Of a stretch of DNA of 64,000 nt, positions 1-11,249 are shown piece by piece. A model generated the notes under the pieces. It was not told the origin of the DNA, did not search any database, and saw nothing but the letters and a program-made list of their open reading frames with translations. Numbering within the stretch: the stretch's first letter is position 1; each line of letters begins with the position of its first letter. Position numbers and translations under genes: made by a program. The DNA is from Cryptomeria japonica (taxonomy: Eukaryota; Streptophyta; Pinopsida; Cupressales; Cupressaceae): positions 697,055,656 to 697,119,655 of the forward strand of contig NC_081412.1 in NCBI RefSeq assembly GCF_030272615.1, in the 5' to 3' direction.

Positions 1-589
1 CTTCTCATTGTCCTTATCCTTGGGAGGCAATGATCTTTTCTTATTTTTATCTAAGGATCCACTTTTTCCTATTTTCGTGGATGGTGTGAACTTTATTACT
101 TGATGTTATTCCTTGTATGCATTTGTTGTTGTTTGTTCAAGGATTCTCTCTTACAAGAGGTGTAAGTCCTTGACTACAACCTCTTTTGCACTTGGTAAAA
201 TACATCCATAATGAATTCACTCTCCCAATTGGGTTAAAAAGAGCGTCATCCTTCATTAAGAATCATTTTCACCTCGCAAAAGAAGGAAGTATTGCATTCT
301 TATTCTCTTCTTTGTCTTATTCTAGAAAATGTTATATTTGTCTAAGACAATTCCTCTCAAGGATAGGTGTCTTTTGTACAAAGATCTCTTCTCCTCTAAG
401 GATCTCCTTTACACATACTACAAGATATCCCTTTTCAACTATCTTATCCTTGCTTAAAGAGTAAAAAACTCTCTTGCTTGAATCTATAAAATTGTTGCAT
501 TTTTGGGGTATCTTCTTTTGTGATGAAGGTAGGTATCCTTGTTCTACTTTGCTTATGACATAAACATTACACTTTTTGAGCAATGGGTC

Positions 590-696
590 ATTCTCGGAAC
601 CAGAGCACAGACTCTTAGAGCGAGATGTCTCTATTTTTCTTTTATGCAAGGTGATTATTCTCGGAACCAGAGCACAGACTCTTAGAGCGAGATGTC
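590..696. repeat. tandem direct repeat, 67-bp period
   Basis: A 40-bp block beginning ATTCTCGGAACCAGAGC occurs at 590-629 and again, with no differences seen, at 657-696. It lies inside the 3' internal region of element B. Confidence 0.9.
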
Positions 697-1203
697 ACGC
701 TTTTGTACTATACATATATAGGTTGTAGCATACTCGGGCATAGACTCCTATGAGGTGCTTCTAACCTCCCTTACACACACATGCACGAGGTTGAGTGGAA
801 CTAGCGGCATAAGGCTAGACTTTCTCACTCTCCTCCCTTACATGGATCACCTAGATAGACTCTAGGGGCTAGTTTTCCATGTACTTCTTCCCATGGATCA
901 CCTAGACAAGATCTAGGGGTGAGAAGTCCATGTTTTCTCTCTCACTATTCTTTTCATGGATCACCAATGTGTGTATTCATGCTTTTTTCCTTTCTTTTCT
1001 TCTCTTTGCATCTTGTTTCCATTTACATCCTTCATTTTGTGTTAGAGAACTCTCAAATCCTCACACTCTTTGTTGTGTTGGAATTGAGATTTAGTCCTCT
1101 TTCTTACCAAATGATTCTCCATTAGTTTTTGATCTCATATCAAATCTTCTTGTGAGCATTTGTCATCAATATTCTTTAACAATTCGAAGTGGTAAACATG
1201 ATA

Positions 1204-1243
1204 CCCTGTTTCAACTCACTAAAATTAGCAAGCCGAAACAGGG
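1204..1243. other. inverted repeat (9-bp stem)
   Basis: CCCTGTTTC at 1204-1212 is the exact reverse complement of GAAACAGGG at 1235-1243, with a 22-nt loop. It lies about 220 bp before the polypurine tract of element B. Its function is unknown. Confidence 0.75.
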
Positions 1244-1460
1244 AGGGCATATAGCTACCCTCGAATTTTCATCACCTTCCTTAGTAAGCATTAGGTGATT
1301 TTGTGATCTAACGTGTGTTTTGTAGGGTGTGGTTCCTAACTGTGTACTGCAGATACCGCTGGGGGCTTCGTTCGACAGACTTATGGATATATCTTTTTCA
1401 AATAATGTTTACTTTTCTGTACTTTAGCTTGCATATGCACATAGTGTTCATATGACCGCT

Positions 1461-1475
1461 AAAGTGGGGGCTAAA
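1461..1475 (+). promoter_or_regulatory. polypurine tract (plus-strand primer)
   Basis: AAAGTGGGGGCTAAA abuts the TG that starts the LTR at 1476. A purine-rich run at this point is the expected primer site for plus-strand DNA synthesis. It shows that the LTR at 1476 is a 3' LTR of a plus-strand element. Confidence 0.8.
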
Positions 1476-1995
1476 TGTAGCATCGTAAATTGTACGCACT
1501 TGCTAGGGTGGTACAATTTCACACCTAGTTTAGCACCCGCCTTGGTGCATTTTGCATTTTGCATTGCATTTCCCCTTTAGCACTTAATTAATTAAATTAA
1601 TTAGGTCTAGGGTTCTATTTTATCATCTCCCATATCATAAAGTTGGGCCCTTTTCATTAAAGTGTGCCCCTTTCATTTTATTCTTCCAATACATCATTTA
1701 ATCTAAAACTCTAATTAGGTCCTATTTTGAACTTGGGGGCTTGATTTCGGGGGTCAAAACATCTCGAAATCACCTGTAATTTCGGGATTCGCTCTAAAAT
1801 CATCATATCCGACGGCCCTGAAAATTTGGTGAAAAGTTGTCGGGACCATGGCGCCCGGCGTGTACACGGTCCCGGACATTTTTCCCGAAATTTCAGGAGC
1901 ACAATCCAATCATAAAATAAAGCTTAACCCCAAGAAATTGGCAGGAGATTCAATCTCTAGGTCGGCCAAAAGTTGAAATTAAGACCTAGGGTTTC

Positions 1996-2004
1996 ATATA
2001 TAAG
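1996..2004 (+). promoter_or_regulatory. LTR B TATA box
   Basis: ATATATAAG lies after a conserved GACCTAGGGTTTC block and before a GAGCTCTCTTTC pyrimidine initiator-like stretch. The same arrangement is kept in the solo copy near 57707. This is the likely core promoter of the element. Confidence 0.6.
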
Positions 2005-2602
2005 AGCTCTCTTTCTTCATTTGAAAGGATCTGAATTTTGGTTTTCAGGGGACCTTCTATGCAACAAAAGAGCAGATCTTTGAAGACTTCAACAACATTC
2101 AACATCCATCCATCAAGTATTCTTCAATTTCATTCATCCATTTAGGGCTTTGAAGGCATTGAAGAGCAATAAGGGATCACCGACTGAAGATTGGCTTGTA
2201 CCCCTCCCTTGGGGTTGGGTATGATTTCATGTTGTTTTCATGTCTTTGCATAAGCCTCATTATATCATTTGTATTCATGCTTTAGATCACTTTGCATCTT
2301 GATTTAGAGCATTTACATTATCATTTGCAAGCAATTAGGGTTTACTTTCTAGGTTGCTCTAGTTTGCTTACTTGCATTTTAAGATCTTGCACACACACTA
2401 CTTTTACAATACAACTTGGCTATTCGTGGAGGTGGAAATCACCAAAGCGGGGGTTTGACTAAGGCAAAACCCTATATAGCCACCCACCATCCCTTTTCAG
2501 ATATAAGTGCATATTTCCAAATTTGAAGGACGCCGCAAGTTGCAGATCCGACGGGAGCAGACTAAGACGGGACAACACACCAAATTGCAGAGCAGAAACC
2601 TA

Positions 2603-2693
2603 GGACAGGGGCATGGGGCGCCCTGGTCCTGACAGGACAGGGGCGTTGGGCGCCCTGGTCCCTGGGATAGGGGCGCTGGGCGCCCTAGTCCCT
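2603..2693 (+). repeat. three ~30-bp GC-rich tandem units in LTR B
   Basis: Three units run from about 2603, 2635 and 2665. Each has the form GGAYAGGGGC, then GGGCGCCC or a close variant, then TGGTCC. The palindromic GGGCGCCC core could fold as short hairpins in the RNA. The array recurs at 58325-58413 in the solo LTR. It is far more GC-rich than the rest of the LTR. Confidence 0.85.
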
Positions 2694-3120
2694 CAGACAA
2701 CAACAGTTTTCAGCACTTTCCGACAGTTTTCCAGGTTGTAAAACAGCAGTTTCAGGGGTAGTATTAGGACAGTGGCGCTTGCGCCCCCGTCCCGAACATT
2801 TTCACTCAGATTTTAACTCCGGGTATGCATTTGCATTATTGTCTTGTCCTTGTGTTTACAGCTTTCCATTGTTTAACCTTAATTCTGCAATCTTGTTATT
2901 AGTTCATACTTGCACTTTGGGATTAGGAATTGAACTTGTATCATTTTATCCATCATTTGCAACAAATGAATAGAAATCTTAATAGGTAGCCCGTGGCTCT
3001 CTCTTCCACAAAAAGAAGTAGCCAATTGTGTGATACCTCTAGGCTCTTTCGTATTCCACAATGTGTGTCAAAAAGTAGGATTAGGACATGTTAGCCTAGT
3101 CTCGCTTTTTCCCCTACACA

Positions 3121-5858
3121 GAATGAAAGGCAGATTCTCTTCCCATGTATGTGAAATTGATAATAATTGTCACGATAAACAGTAATTAGGCAGTAGGAAC
3201 CCTGCTAGAAGACAGTAAAGATGAAGAAAAACTAGAGAGAATGGGTAACATGCAAAAAGAAATTAAAATTAAAATTAAAATTAAAAAATTAAAAAAATTA
3301 AAAATGATAGCAAAATAGTTAAAATACTAGTGGCCAAGAGGGATGAAACTATAAGAACAAAGACCTGTTAGCCAAAGGAAATAAACTGTTCTTCACTTGG
3401 ACCATTTGGTCTTTATTCATATACATCATAACTCAACAGCATCCTCTGATCAGCAAAACTCCAGAAACCATAATGTCAAATTTGAATGGGATTTATAGCT
3501 TTATAACACAGCATTAGGAAAGAAGGCAAGGAATAGGACACCTTGTGTTCTTCCTTGTCCCTTAAGAGATGAACAGGCTTTCCTGCTACTTTTTAGTTAT
3601 TCCAACAAATCTATTTCAACTCATCTCAATACCCATTATTATGTCGGACAATATATTCACCCTTAAAGTGACGGAACATTTAACATGATCCATGTAATCC
3701 TTTGCAACTTCAGGGAACCTTTGACAACCCCATTAGAAGGAAGGCCAGAGAAAGGATTGCTTAACAATGTTCTGCCATCTTCTTCTTCTTGTAATTGATT
3801 CTTTTGTCCTTAGGGATCATGAGGCTAGATGTTCTATTAGTGATGCTTCAATTTTATGAAAAACCCTCCGATACGTAATTTCCTTGTTGAAAATCCGCTT
3901 AAAACTTTCCTAGAATGCATAGCAGCTTATAGTTGGTAGTCCAATATCTGTGAGTTTCAAATCAGCTTATAGTTGGTAAGGAATTGTCCAGACAGTTACC
4001 TCTTGAAAACCAACCCCATATGTCTTTTGGTGGAACATAGCTCAGCTCCAATTGCTACTAAAACCTTTGGCACAGTACAAACAAATAAGGGTAGTGAAGT
4101 AATAATTGGGAGATGGTTTCAAGTTTCTGATGACCATATGCAGCATCAGAAGTGGTCAGCCCATCCCTCTATTAAGCTGTCATTTGTTAGGATTATGACT
4201 GTGATTGTGAGCCAAATAATCCAGACACTCTAGGAAGACCCTCTTGATCCACACTTTTCTTTTAGGGAATGTGTCGAGACACTAAATTTTCCCAGTTGCT
4301 TTCTTCATGATCTTTTGACACTTTCTCTTATGGTTGAAAATTACTATTAAAAAACTAAGTGCAAAATGATACACATTTTTAATGTTCACAAAACTATTGC
4401 ATGAGGGAAAAAAAAGTTTAAAACTCGCACTATTCTAGGAGCAAACTGCTTTTATGCAATGCAAGATTTATTACAAAATTTAATCCTTTAATTCTAAAAT
4501 TGAAACTAATACTAAAGTTCACATCTCTTGCATGAAGAGATCAAAATTAGATGACTCCTACAAAAAGATGATCTAGAGATAGCACAAGGGGCTACAAATA
4601 GCAGAGGCTGTAAAGTTAAAAAGTTTCAGCGAAAAATAGATTGCATATAATCCCTAAAGTGATGATAAATGGGCTTAAAATTGACTTTTGAGTAGAGATG
4701 GCTTTGAAACTTTTATAATAAATCTTTCTTCTATTCTAAACATTGTGGAATTCTAAAAACTCTGAAAATGATTTCCCTTCTTTTTACCATCTCTGTAATT
4801 TGAAGAAAGACCACTCCATATTCTTTTCACCCAGATGATTTTCCTCCTTTGACTTCTCTGAATAGATAACATATTAACAAGCCATAGCCAATAAATGTTA
4901 AGTGCTTCTCCTGTAGATGACTGGGATAATTGCTTAAAATTCAGTCCAAATGATTGAACTTGGATGCTGGACATATTGATTGTTGTTATCTCCAAACTCA
5001 ATGAAGGTACCTGTTGCTACTCTCATGATTGATTTTGTTTGGAAATGCTGGTGGATGACAGAGAATAGGCAGGTTTTCAGAGTAACAATCTTCTGTTTCT
5101 AACTGTTGATGACAGGGATATGACTTTTGTTAGGAAAAAGGAATATCAAATCTATTCCATGCTTTGCAAAAACTGATGTTAAACTGCTGAAATGGTCATC
5201 TTTTTCTAACATCTGTTGCTGATATCTGATCTGCTTTATTGTTCTGCTAAAGACATGGTGTTCTGTTGTGATCCTTTTCTGTGTATGAAATGTCTGAAAG
5301 CTTATTCAATCAGATGCTTGACTTCTTAACCGGTGTCACCTCCTATAATCTCCTGGCAACTTATGTTATTTTAAATCCTTGTTTTCTGTTTTAGGTGTTG
5401 GTCTGATATTTGTTGAAGATCTGTTTTGTTTTCAGAAGTCAACTTTTTTTGAAATGGCATTTCGTCTATCAATAACACTTCTATTTGCAATTGAGTCGAT
5501 CCATGATATTGATAGACCTTTGAACTCTCATGAGTTAGTTTTCTTGCTAAAATAAGTGCACATCTATGTTTGGATATCTAAACCTTTGTTGAGGTAAAGC
5601 TTTTAGTACCTCACACGTACCTAAATATAAGATTTTTAATGTTTACTGGGTATTCTACTTGAATGATTTACAGAGAGTAAACGGAAATATTAGAATAATA
5701 GAATATAACAATATAATTACTTTCTATCATATTCCAGAAATATGTATTTATATTCATTCATTTATAGAATATGCAATGTATATAGAAATTTCATATGTGT
5801 TGTCCTTGACTACAAGTACAACAAGAAATATACAGCCAAGATGACATTGGTTGAGAGT
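3121..5858. other. no recognisable gene; AT-rich flank
   Basis: This stretch follows LTR B. It has a short (AAAATT)n-type simple repeat at about 3259-3306 and two copies of CAGCTTATAGTTGGTA near 3925 and 3964. The open frames are short and have no recognisable motifs. Confidence 0.5.
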
Positions 5859-5899
5859 CCCAACTGTTGGCAACTACCAACTAACACCTAACCATTGGC

Positions 5900-7080
5900 A
5901 TCTACTGTCTACACCATCTGATGGGCCTCATCGATCTCGTCAATAAATACTATTTGATGCTCCAGCCTAAGGAATAGGTCTTTGAAGTAAGTCTCCATGC
6001 CAAATAGAGCTGAAATTACCCAACCATGTCTTTACCCCACCGTTGTCCTAGCATGGTGCCAAGCCCCCATCATCGCCAGAGTCTCTACCCTTTCTCATCC
6101 TTGAGTAGTGAAGCTAGGATGCGTTGGGCTTCACTCGCCACCAATAGAGAATGTCCTATTTAGTCGCCTAGAGATGTCTCCAACCTCTCGCATGATTACA
6201 ACTGTGGGCTGTAAATCACTTAGATACGTCTAAACTGCGCCGATTGGATCCTCTTCATTGGGCTTAACAATCTCGATAATTATGCCCTTTGACCCCCTCT
6301 CACTCGACTCCTCTCGATCCTCAAATGGATCGTCATGGGCAATTCTTGGGCTGTTGACGGTGGCTTTGGTGTAATCTCTTATACATTCTCCACATGAAGT
6401 GGTGTTTCTTGTTTAGGACTAGCCTAGGCGCTATCAATAACCATGACCAATTTTGTCTCCTACTAGTCAAATATGTCAGCCATGAGTCCTAGAGATCAGG
6501 GAAAAGTTGGAGCCTCCACCAAAATCCGAAGTTGTTTCAGCCACTAGTCAATATGCTTCGCTTCCTCAACCAAAGTATCTCCAAGCAACGTAGTGCCCCC
6601 AAACAAAGGTCCCTCAGCTAGTAATATGGGCCCTACTTGCAGAGTGGCTTCGGTCATGGGTAGAATGGTTTCCCCTGGTAGTGTGGTTGGGAGTGTTGGC
6701 AATGGCAATTTACACAGTATATGAAAGGTATGTCATTCTTGTTGATTATTCCTGTGGATCTCAATGGATTCCATGTTGCCATCATGGCTGGTGTCTCCAC
6801 ATTCGGCCACCCCCGAGATGCGAAACATTGAAAAAATTCTCATTCACACTGTAGCTGCATGAATACAAGAATCTTCTCAGCTTCTATTACCACTAAGGAA
6901 GCAAGGAAAATGTCCATTTGGCAGGGCAACTCTACATCGTCATGCGTGACCAAAGCCATGTCTTCCGCCTCCGCCAAGTATCGCTATACAGTGCCTAGCA
7001 TGTCATGTGGGTCTGGTTGAGTGATCTCGATATGTATCCCCAGAGTCTCATCCTCACTAGCTAGTTGGAAGATACTCTTG
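5900..7080 (-). pseudogene. unidentified decayed coding tract
   Basis: Read on the minus strand, this block is unusually GC-balanced for its surroundings and keeps long frame segments between isolated stops and shifts. From about 7070 downward one segment reads through IHIEITQPDPHDMLGT, then AEAEDMALVTHDD, then LPCQMDIFLASLVVIEAEKI, with only one stop. A second segment, about 6710-6440, contains LAEGPLFGG and HIDWWLKQLRILVEAP. A third reads EAQRILASLL. I do not recognise the family. The composition and punctuated frames suggest a once-functional protein gene or transposon ORF. The plus strand shows no comparable frame. Confidence 0.45.
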
Positions 7081-7545
7081 AAAATTGAGTTTATATTTTC
7101 TTGACTTATAAATTATAGATAGGGTAATGTTGATTTTATTGATCTATAATTTAGAACCACTAGATCCAATATTGGATACAATGCCTCTGCCTAATGAAGA
7201 TAATTTAATGGGGATGGATTTGGATGAATTCATAGATAAGTGACCTCTAATTTAGATCTTTGGAATGATGAGCATCGAGTGGTTCTTTGGATTGACATTT
7301 TTAAAGATTAAAATAGGGCAATTTACAAGATAGCTCTTTGAGAATAACATTATTATAAAAATTAATAATGTGGCATACAACAAAAGCTTGTTTTTATTAT
7401 TAAAAAAATTATAATCTTTCAATGTCAATTGTTTCTAGTAATGAGCATCTCCTAGTAATGTGGATTATTACTAGCATGGCCTTCTATTTCTGCTACTTGT
7501 TAATAGCATGTTAAGTTGAATATTAATTTATTGAACCATATTATA

Positions 7546-7703
7546 CATTCTTCCATTTTGATGATTTTGGATCCATCTACTTTAAGCTTTGTATTTCAGT
7601 TGGGAAAGATTGATTATGAAGTAGACATTCTTCCATTTTGATGATTTTGGATCCATCTACTTTAAGCTTTGTTTTTCAGTTGGGAAAGATTGATTATGAA
7701 GTA
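7546..7703. repeat. 79-bp tandem duplication
   Basis: Two near-identical units, 7546-7624 and 7625-7703, begin ACATTCTTCCATTTTG and end at GAAGTAGAC. They differ at one visible position (GTATTTC against GTTTTTC). Confidence 0.9.
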
Positions 7704-7830
7704 GACTATGAATTATTTGACAATCATAATATTTTATTATCTTTTATTGTTAACAATCATCAATTGTATAGTTATGTTGTTATGAATTACTCCTTGGATA
7801 GTGTACTTCATAGACTAAAAATGTAAAAGA

Positions 7831-7939
7831 AAAGTATACTTAATAGTTTTTTTATTCAACCATGCAATTTAATATGTGAATGTGAGAAAAAAGTATACTT
7901 CATAGTTTGTTTATTCAACCATGCAATTTAACATGTGCC
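7831..7939. repeat. 58-bp tandem duplication
   Basis: AAAAGTATACTTMATAGTTT followed by TTATTCAACCATGCAATTTAA occurs twice in succession, with a few substitutions. Confidence 0.8.
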
Positions 7940-8010
7940 TCATCATATATCTACTAGAATGCAAATCCTTTATGCAGGAAGTGACACTAAACTTTCATTT
8001 GTGTGTATAC

Positions 8011-8168
8011 TATTGGAGATGCAACAATAGTGGATTTCATGAATACCCAAAACATGTGTGAATGCATAATTTGCAATGGTTTTCCTAAGATACACATATT
8101 GGAGATGCAACAATAGTGGATTTCACAAATACCCAGAACGTATGTGAATGCATAATTTGTAAAACTTT
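8011..8168. repeat. 86-bp tandem duplication
   Basis: TATTGGAGATGCAACAATAG starts at 8011 and again at 8097. The following ~50 bases also match, with about six substitutions. Confidence 0.88.
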
Positions 8169-8358
8169 TTCTGAGAATGAGTAGGACAATTGGGCTTGCA
8201 AACATGACCTAAGGTATTGCAAGAATACCATTGTTATCCTCCCTTAATGCACATTCTAAAAGCCTTCATAATATGGCTATTCCTTTCCTAATTTATGTTC
8301 AACTAGATGTGTGTTAAAGATGTAGCTTCAGTCGAAATCTTAAATACCGCCACAGTAG

Positions 8359-8398
8359 ATCAAATGTGTAAGTGGCCTATCGGCCTTACACATTTGAT
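8359..8398. other. near-perfect 40-bp hairpin
   Basis: ATCAAATGTGTAAG at 8359 pairs with CTTACACATTTGAT ending at 8398. The inner GGCC arms pair around a TATC loop, with only a one-base bulge. Such hairpins occur in transcribed parts of some plant LTRs. The surrounding 8.3-9.1 kb, rich in CGACTG/CAGTCG motifs, may be a decayed LTR, but I could not find its ends. Confidence 0.8.
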
Positions 8399-8746
8399 TA
8401 AACAATTAGTCTTATTAAAAGATTTCTTTCATAAATATACTAAGCAGCGACTGTGATATGAAGTCAAAGTTCAGAATAATAGCAATATAGACGTCAGCAA
8501 TAATATATTCCTTGCAGACCGTAAGATACACAGTCGATATCTCCAGCACTATAAGCAATGTCAGTTTGAATATCGACTGCAGCCAATAATTTAATAGCAG
8601 ATTGAATAGTTATTAGATTGATAATAAGGAACATATTCAAATCAGAATATTATTGTTACTCATCACAGATGGAACTCATAGACTTCAACAGAAAATCCTG
8701 GAAAATAATCACAGCTTATCTAACCCTTCTGCAAGCAGATTGTATA

Positions 8747-8748
<2 letters not shown>

Positions 8749-8839
<91 letters not shown>
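8749..8839. repeat. (AT)n microsatellite
   Basis: About 91 bp of uninterrupted AT dinucleotides. Reading frames across it give only alternating Ile-Tyr and are not genes. Confidence 0.99.
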
Positions 8840-8840
<1 letters not shown>

Positions 8841-8999
8841 CTGTTCGATTCACTCTACAGTTGACATTGATCAAACTTACGTAGTTCATCGAGCAAAAGG
8901 ATACTACAACAGATTGGATATAATATATTATATTGATAAGGTCGAATTTATTCATCCATACGTAGCAGTCCAAACTTGTTCAGTGGCAGATTGTATTTA

Positions 9000-10540
9000 G
9001 ATTACATTCATACACATCAGTAGATCGAATATAAGACTGACTGAAATCACTCATAGATATCAGAGGTTGATCAAGGTATAAATAAAATTTACAATTTACA
9101 ATTTACCTGCCTATTATAATCTGATCAAAATCAACAATGTGATCTTTATAGTTGCATACAAGAATACAATAAAATGAATTGATTGACATGTTATGCTTAA
9201 CCACAAGTGCTAAGTCCTCATGCACAAAATTCTACAAGAAAGGTTTGATTAATCTATGTTCTTCTTTTAAAGTAAATCCATTCTTTCTTGAAAGAAAATT
9301 AATCTATGAGACAAACAAAATTAATCTAAGTTGTCCCTTATTAGAGGTACTTAATAAAAAATATATTTTATACTTATTTTGACATCTTCATGATTAGTAT
9401 TATTCCAAGGCACATGTCGTGCTCCTTTGTTACTCTTAAAAATCTCCAAAATAAACACAAAAACAAAATATTGTTAGTTGTTATTTTATTTCCAAGCCTA
9501 GTAGCTCTAAGAACATGCTAGTGATTGAACAAGATCATAAAATCTTTTAATTTTCACTAATTTGTAAAATTTTAAATTATAAGATTTAAATCTTGAACCA
9601 TCTATTTTTTGGATTACACAATTCGAATGTCCTATAGTAGTTTTAATTTATATAAAAAAAGAAGCAAGCTCTTGCATGAGCATAACTAATTTGATATTCT
9701 TGAATGTTCTAGATAAGTAAATAGGCCAAATTAGAAATGAATCAAAGAGCAAAGTTAAAAGCATATTTAAAACTACAAACATGTAATTTTGATTATTTAT
9801 CTATTTTTCAAAGTTGTGCATAGATCCTTGTTAAAATGGAATGAACTTTGATCATGATTAAATCATAAGGGCTAATATTGGAAAAGGCCACAATAGATAT
9901 TAGTGTTGTAGATAGGGTGAATATGATGTTCATTGCAATCTTTGGAGTTACATCTTGCAACTCATAGAGAATATCACCACCATTGTCACTTGAAAAATAT
10001 TCTAAAATAGAATTAGTTGCAATATTTATCTCTAAGTTTACCTTTCATGAGAATGCCTAATACATTATATTTTACATGTGATGATTTTTGATGAATCAAT
10101 ATTCTATTATTGAAATTATTGGTCTTGATACTTAACTTTGAATCATTTTTCAATTATGTGCACATGATTGTGGCCATCTAAAGAAATCTATTAATATGAT
10201 GTTTTCATATGAATACCACTTATTTATTTTTGTGTAGCAGCAAAAACTCAGTGCAAGCCCAAGGTACAAAGCCTAATGGCAGAAACCAAAACACTAGCAA
10301 CAACACATTAACAACATATTAACCGTTGACTACCAGTAAGTATAAGCACTAACATCTAGAAAGTTAATAATATAGCCACCTGAGAGCTTTGGGATAACAG
10401 CCATAAAAACACAATCAAACTTACAATAGTTATAAAAAGTATTAAAGGTCTTAGCCAAAGAAGGCAAAAAGTAGAGAGAATACAACAAGGGCATAGCTCT
10501 AAAGGTTCTTGTTGATTTTGCAACCAACCTACTGAAAGAT
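9000..10540. other. no recognisable gene; AT-rich
   Basis: AT-rich sequence without motifs, tandem structure or sustained reading frames that I could identify. Confidence 0.5.
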
Positions 10541-10559
10541 ACTAGTCCAGTCTTTAGTC

Positions 10560-11130
10560 AGGAGCTTATAGAGTTCCCTGTGACTTTCCTTATCTTCCTT
10601 TGTTTGACTTGCTAAATTCTATTGCAGCATAGAGAGTGTGGTGGTTGAACTATGCATTACTTTGAGCCTGAATCTTGAGACAGAGCCCATTTTCTTTCAA
10701 TGTCATTCATCCTCTTTTTAGTCTTAGTGAGTTCAGCTTCCAACTTCGAACATTTAGAATAGGTCCCTCCCAGAGCTTTGTGGCAGGTCTCTTTTGGAGC
10801 TTTGACAGCATCCTCCTCCTCATCGGGCATCATCTCATGTGTTAGGTCAATCGAGCCCTCTTTGGCCGAGTCCGAGACATGGGTAGAGCTATTGGCGTTG
10901 TCAGAGTCCTCATCTTACTGGCAAGGACCTTTTGGCATTCTTTGACGATTTCTTCAATATCCCTGTCCTCATCCACGTCAGAGCTTGAATTGTCAATTAT
11001 TATGTTTCTGCCCTCTGGATGTTACTTTGAGGCGATCTTGTTGGAGCGCCTTGGGGTGCCGGTATTCTCCACAAAGTCCTCCAAATCCACTTCCTCATAA
11101 CAACTTTGTCTTTCTTGGTTTTGGAAAGTT
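10560..11130 (-). pseudogene. decayed acidic, charged-protein coding tract
   Basis: On the minus strand, three overlapping frame segments read as a single acidic protein broken by frameshifts. From 11100 down: EEVDLEDFVENTGTPRRSNK, then IIIDNSSSDVDEDRDIEEIV, then DEDSDNANSSTHVSDSAKEG followed by a glutamate-rich stretch and a lysine/glutamate segment (SKLEAELTKTKKRMNDIE) likely to form a coiled coil. No catalytic motif is seen. It lies 1.4 kb downstream of the Penelope-like relic on the same strand, but nothing ties the two together. It could be a transposon accessory ORF or a host pseudogene. Confidence 0.45.
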
Positions 11131-11148
11131 CCAAGTTAGCAGGAGAGG

Positions 11149-11216
11149 GGTTTTTCTTTGTTTTAGCCACAAAATCAAAGGTTGGTTTTTCTTTGTTTTA
11201 GCCACAAAATCAAAGG
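11149..11216. repeat. ~34-bp tandem duplication
   Basis: GGTTTTTCTTTGTTTTAGCC followed by ACAAAATCAAAGG occurs twice in direct succession at the upstream edge of the acidic coding tract. Confidence 0.9.
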
Positions 11217-11249
11217 TTTTGTTGGTCAGGGGTGGAGGTTGACTCCAAA

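Larger units (their letters stand above)
1..1475 (+). mobile_element. 3' internal region of Ty3-type LTR element, family B
   Basis: This stretch lies directly upstream of a polypurine tract and an LTR, so it is the non-coding 3' internal end of a plus-strand LTR retrotransposon whose 5' part is outside the window. No convincing reading frame is present. It contains a 67-bp-period direct repeat (590-696), two related blocks beginning GGATCACCTAGA near 843 and 895, and a 9-bp-stem inverted repeat at 1204-1243. The lineage is inferred from the LTR's similarity to the Ty3-type element at 56.7-63.4 kb. Confidence 0.7.
1476..3120 (+). mobile_element. 3' LTR of element B
   Basis: The LTR starts TGTAGC and ends CCTACACA (1645 bp). 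It aligns nearly end to end with the solo LTR at 57186-60577 once the insertion in that copy is removed, which fixes both ends. It carries a TATA box (about 1996), a GC-rich triple repeat (2603-2693) and a stem-loop beginning 11 nt from its 5' end (1487-1519). The base quintet after it is GAATG. The matching upstream target-site copy would be outside the window. Confidence 0.88.

Noticed and set aside
8618-9000. Open frames with long Ile-Tyr repeats on both strands
   Set aside because: They are translations of the (AT)n microsatellite.
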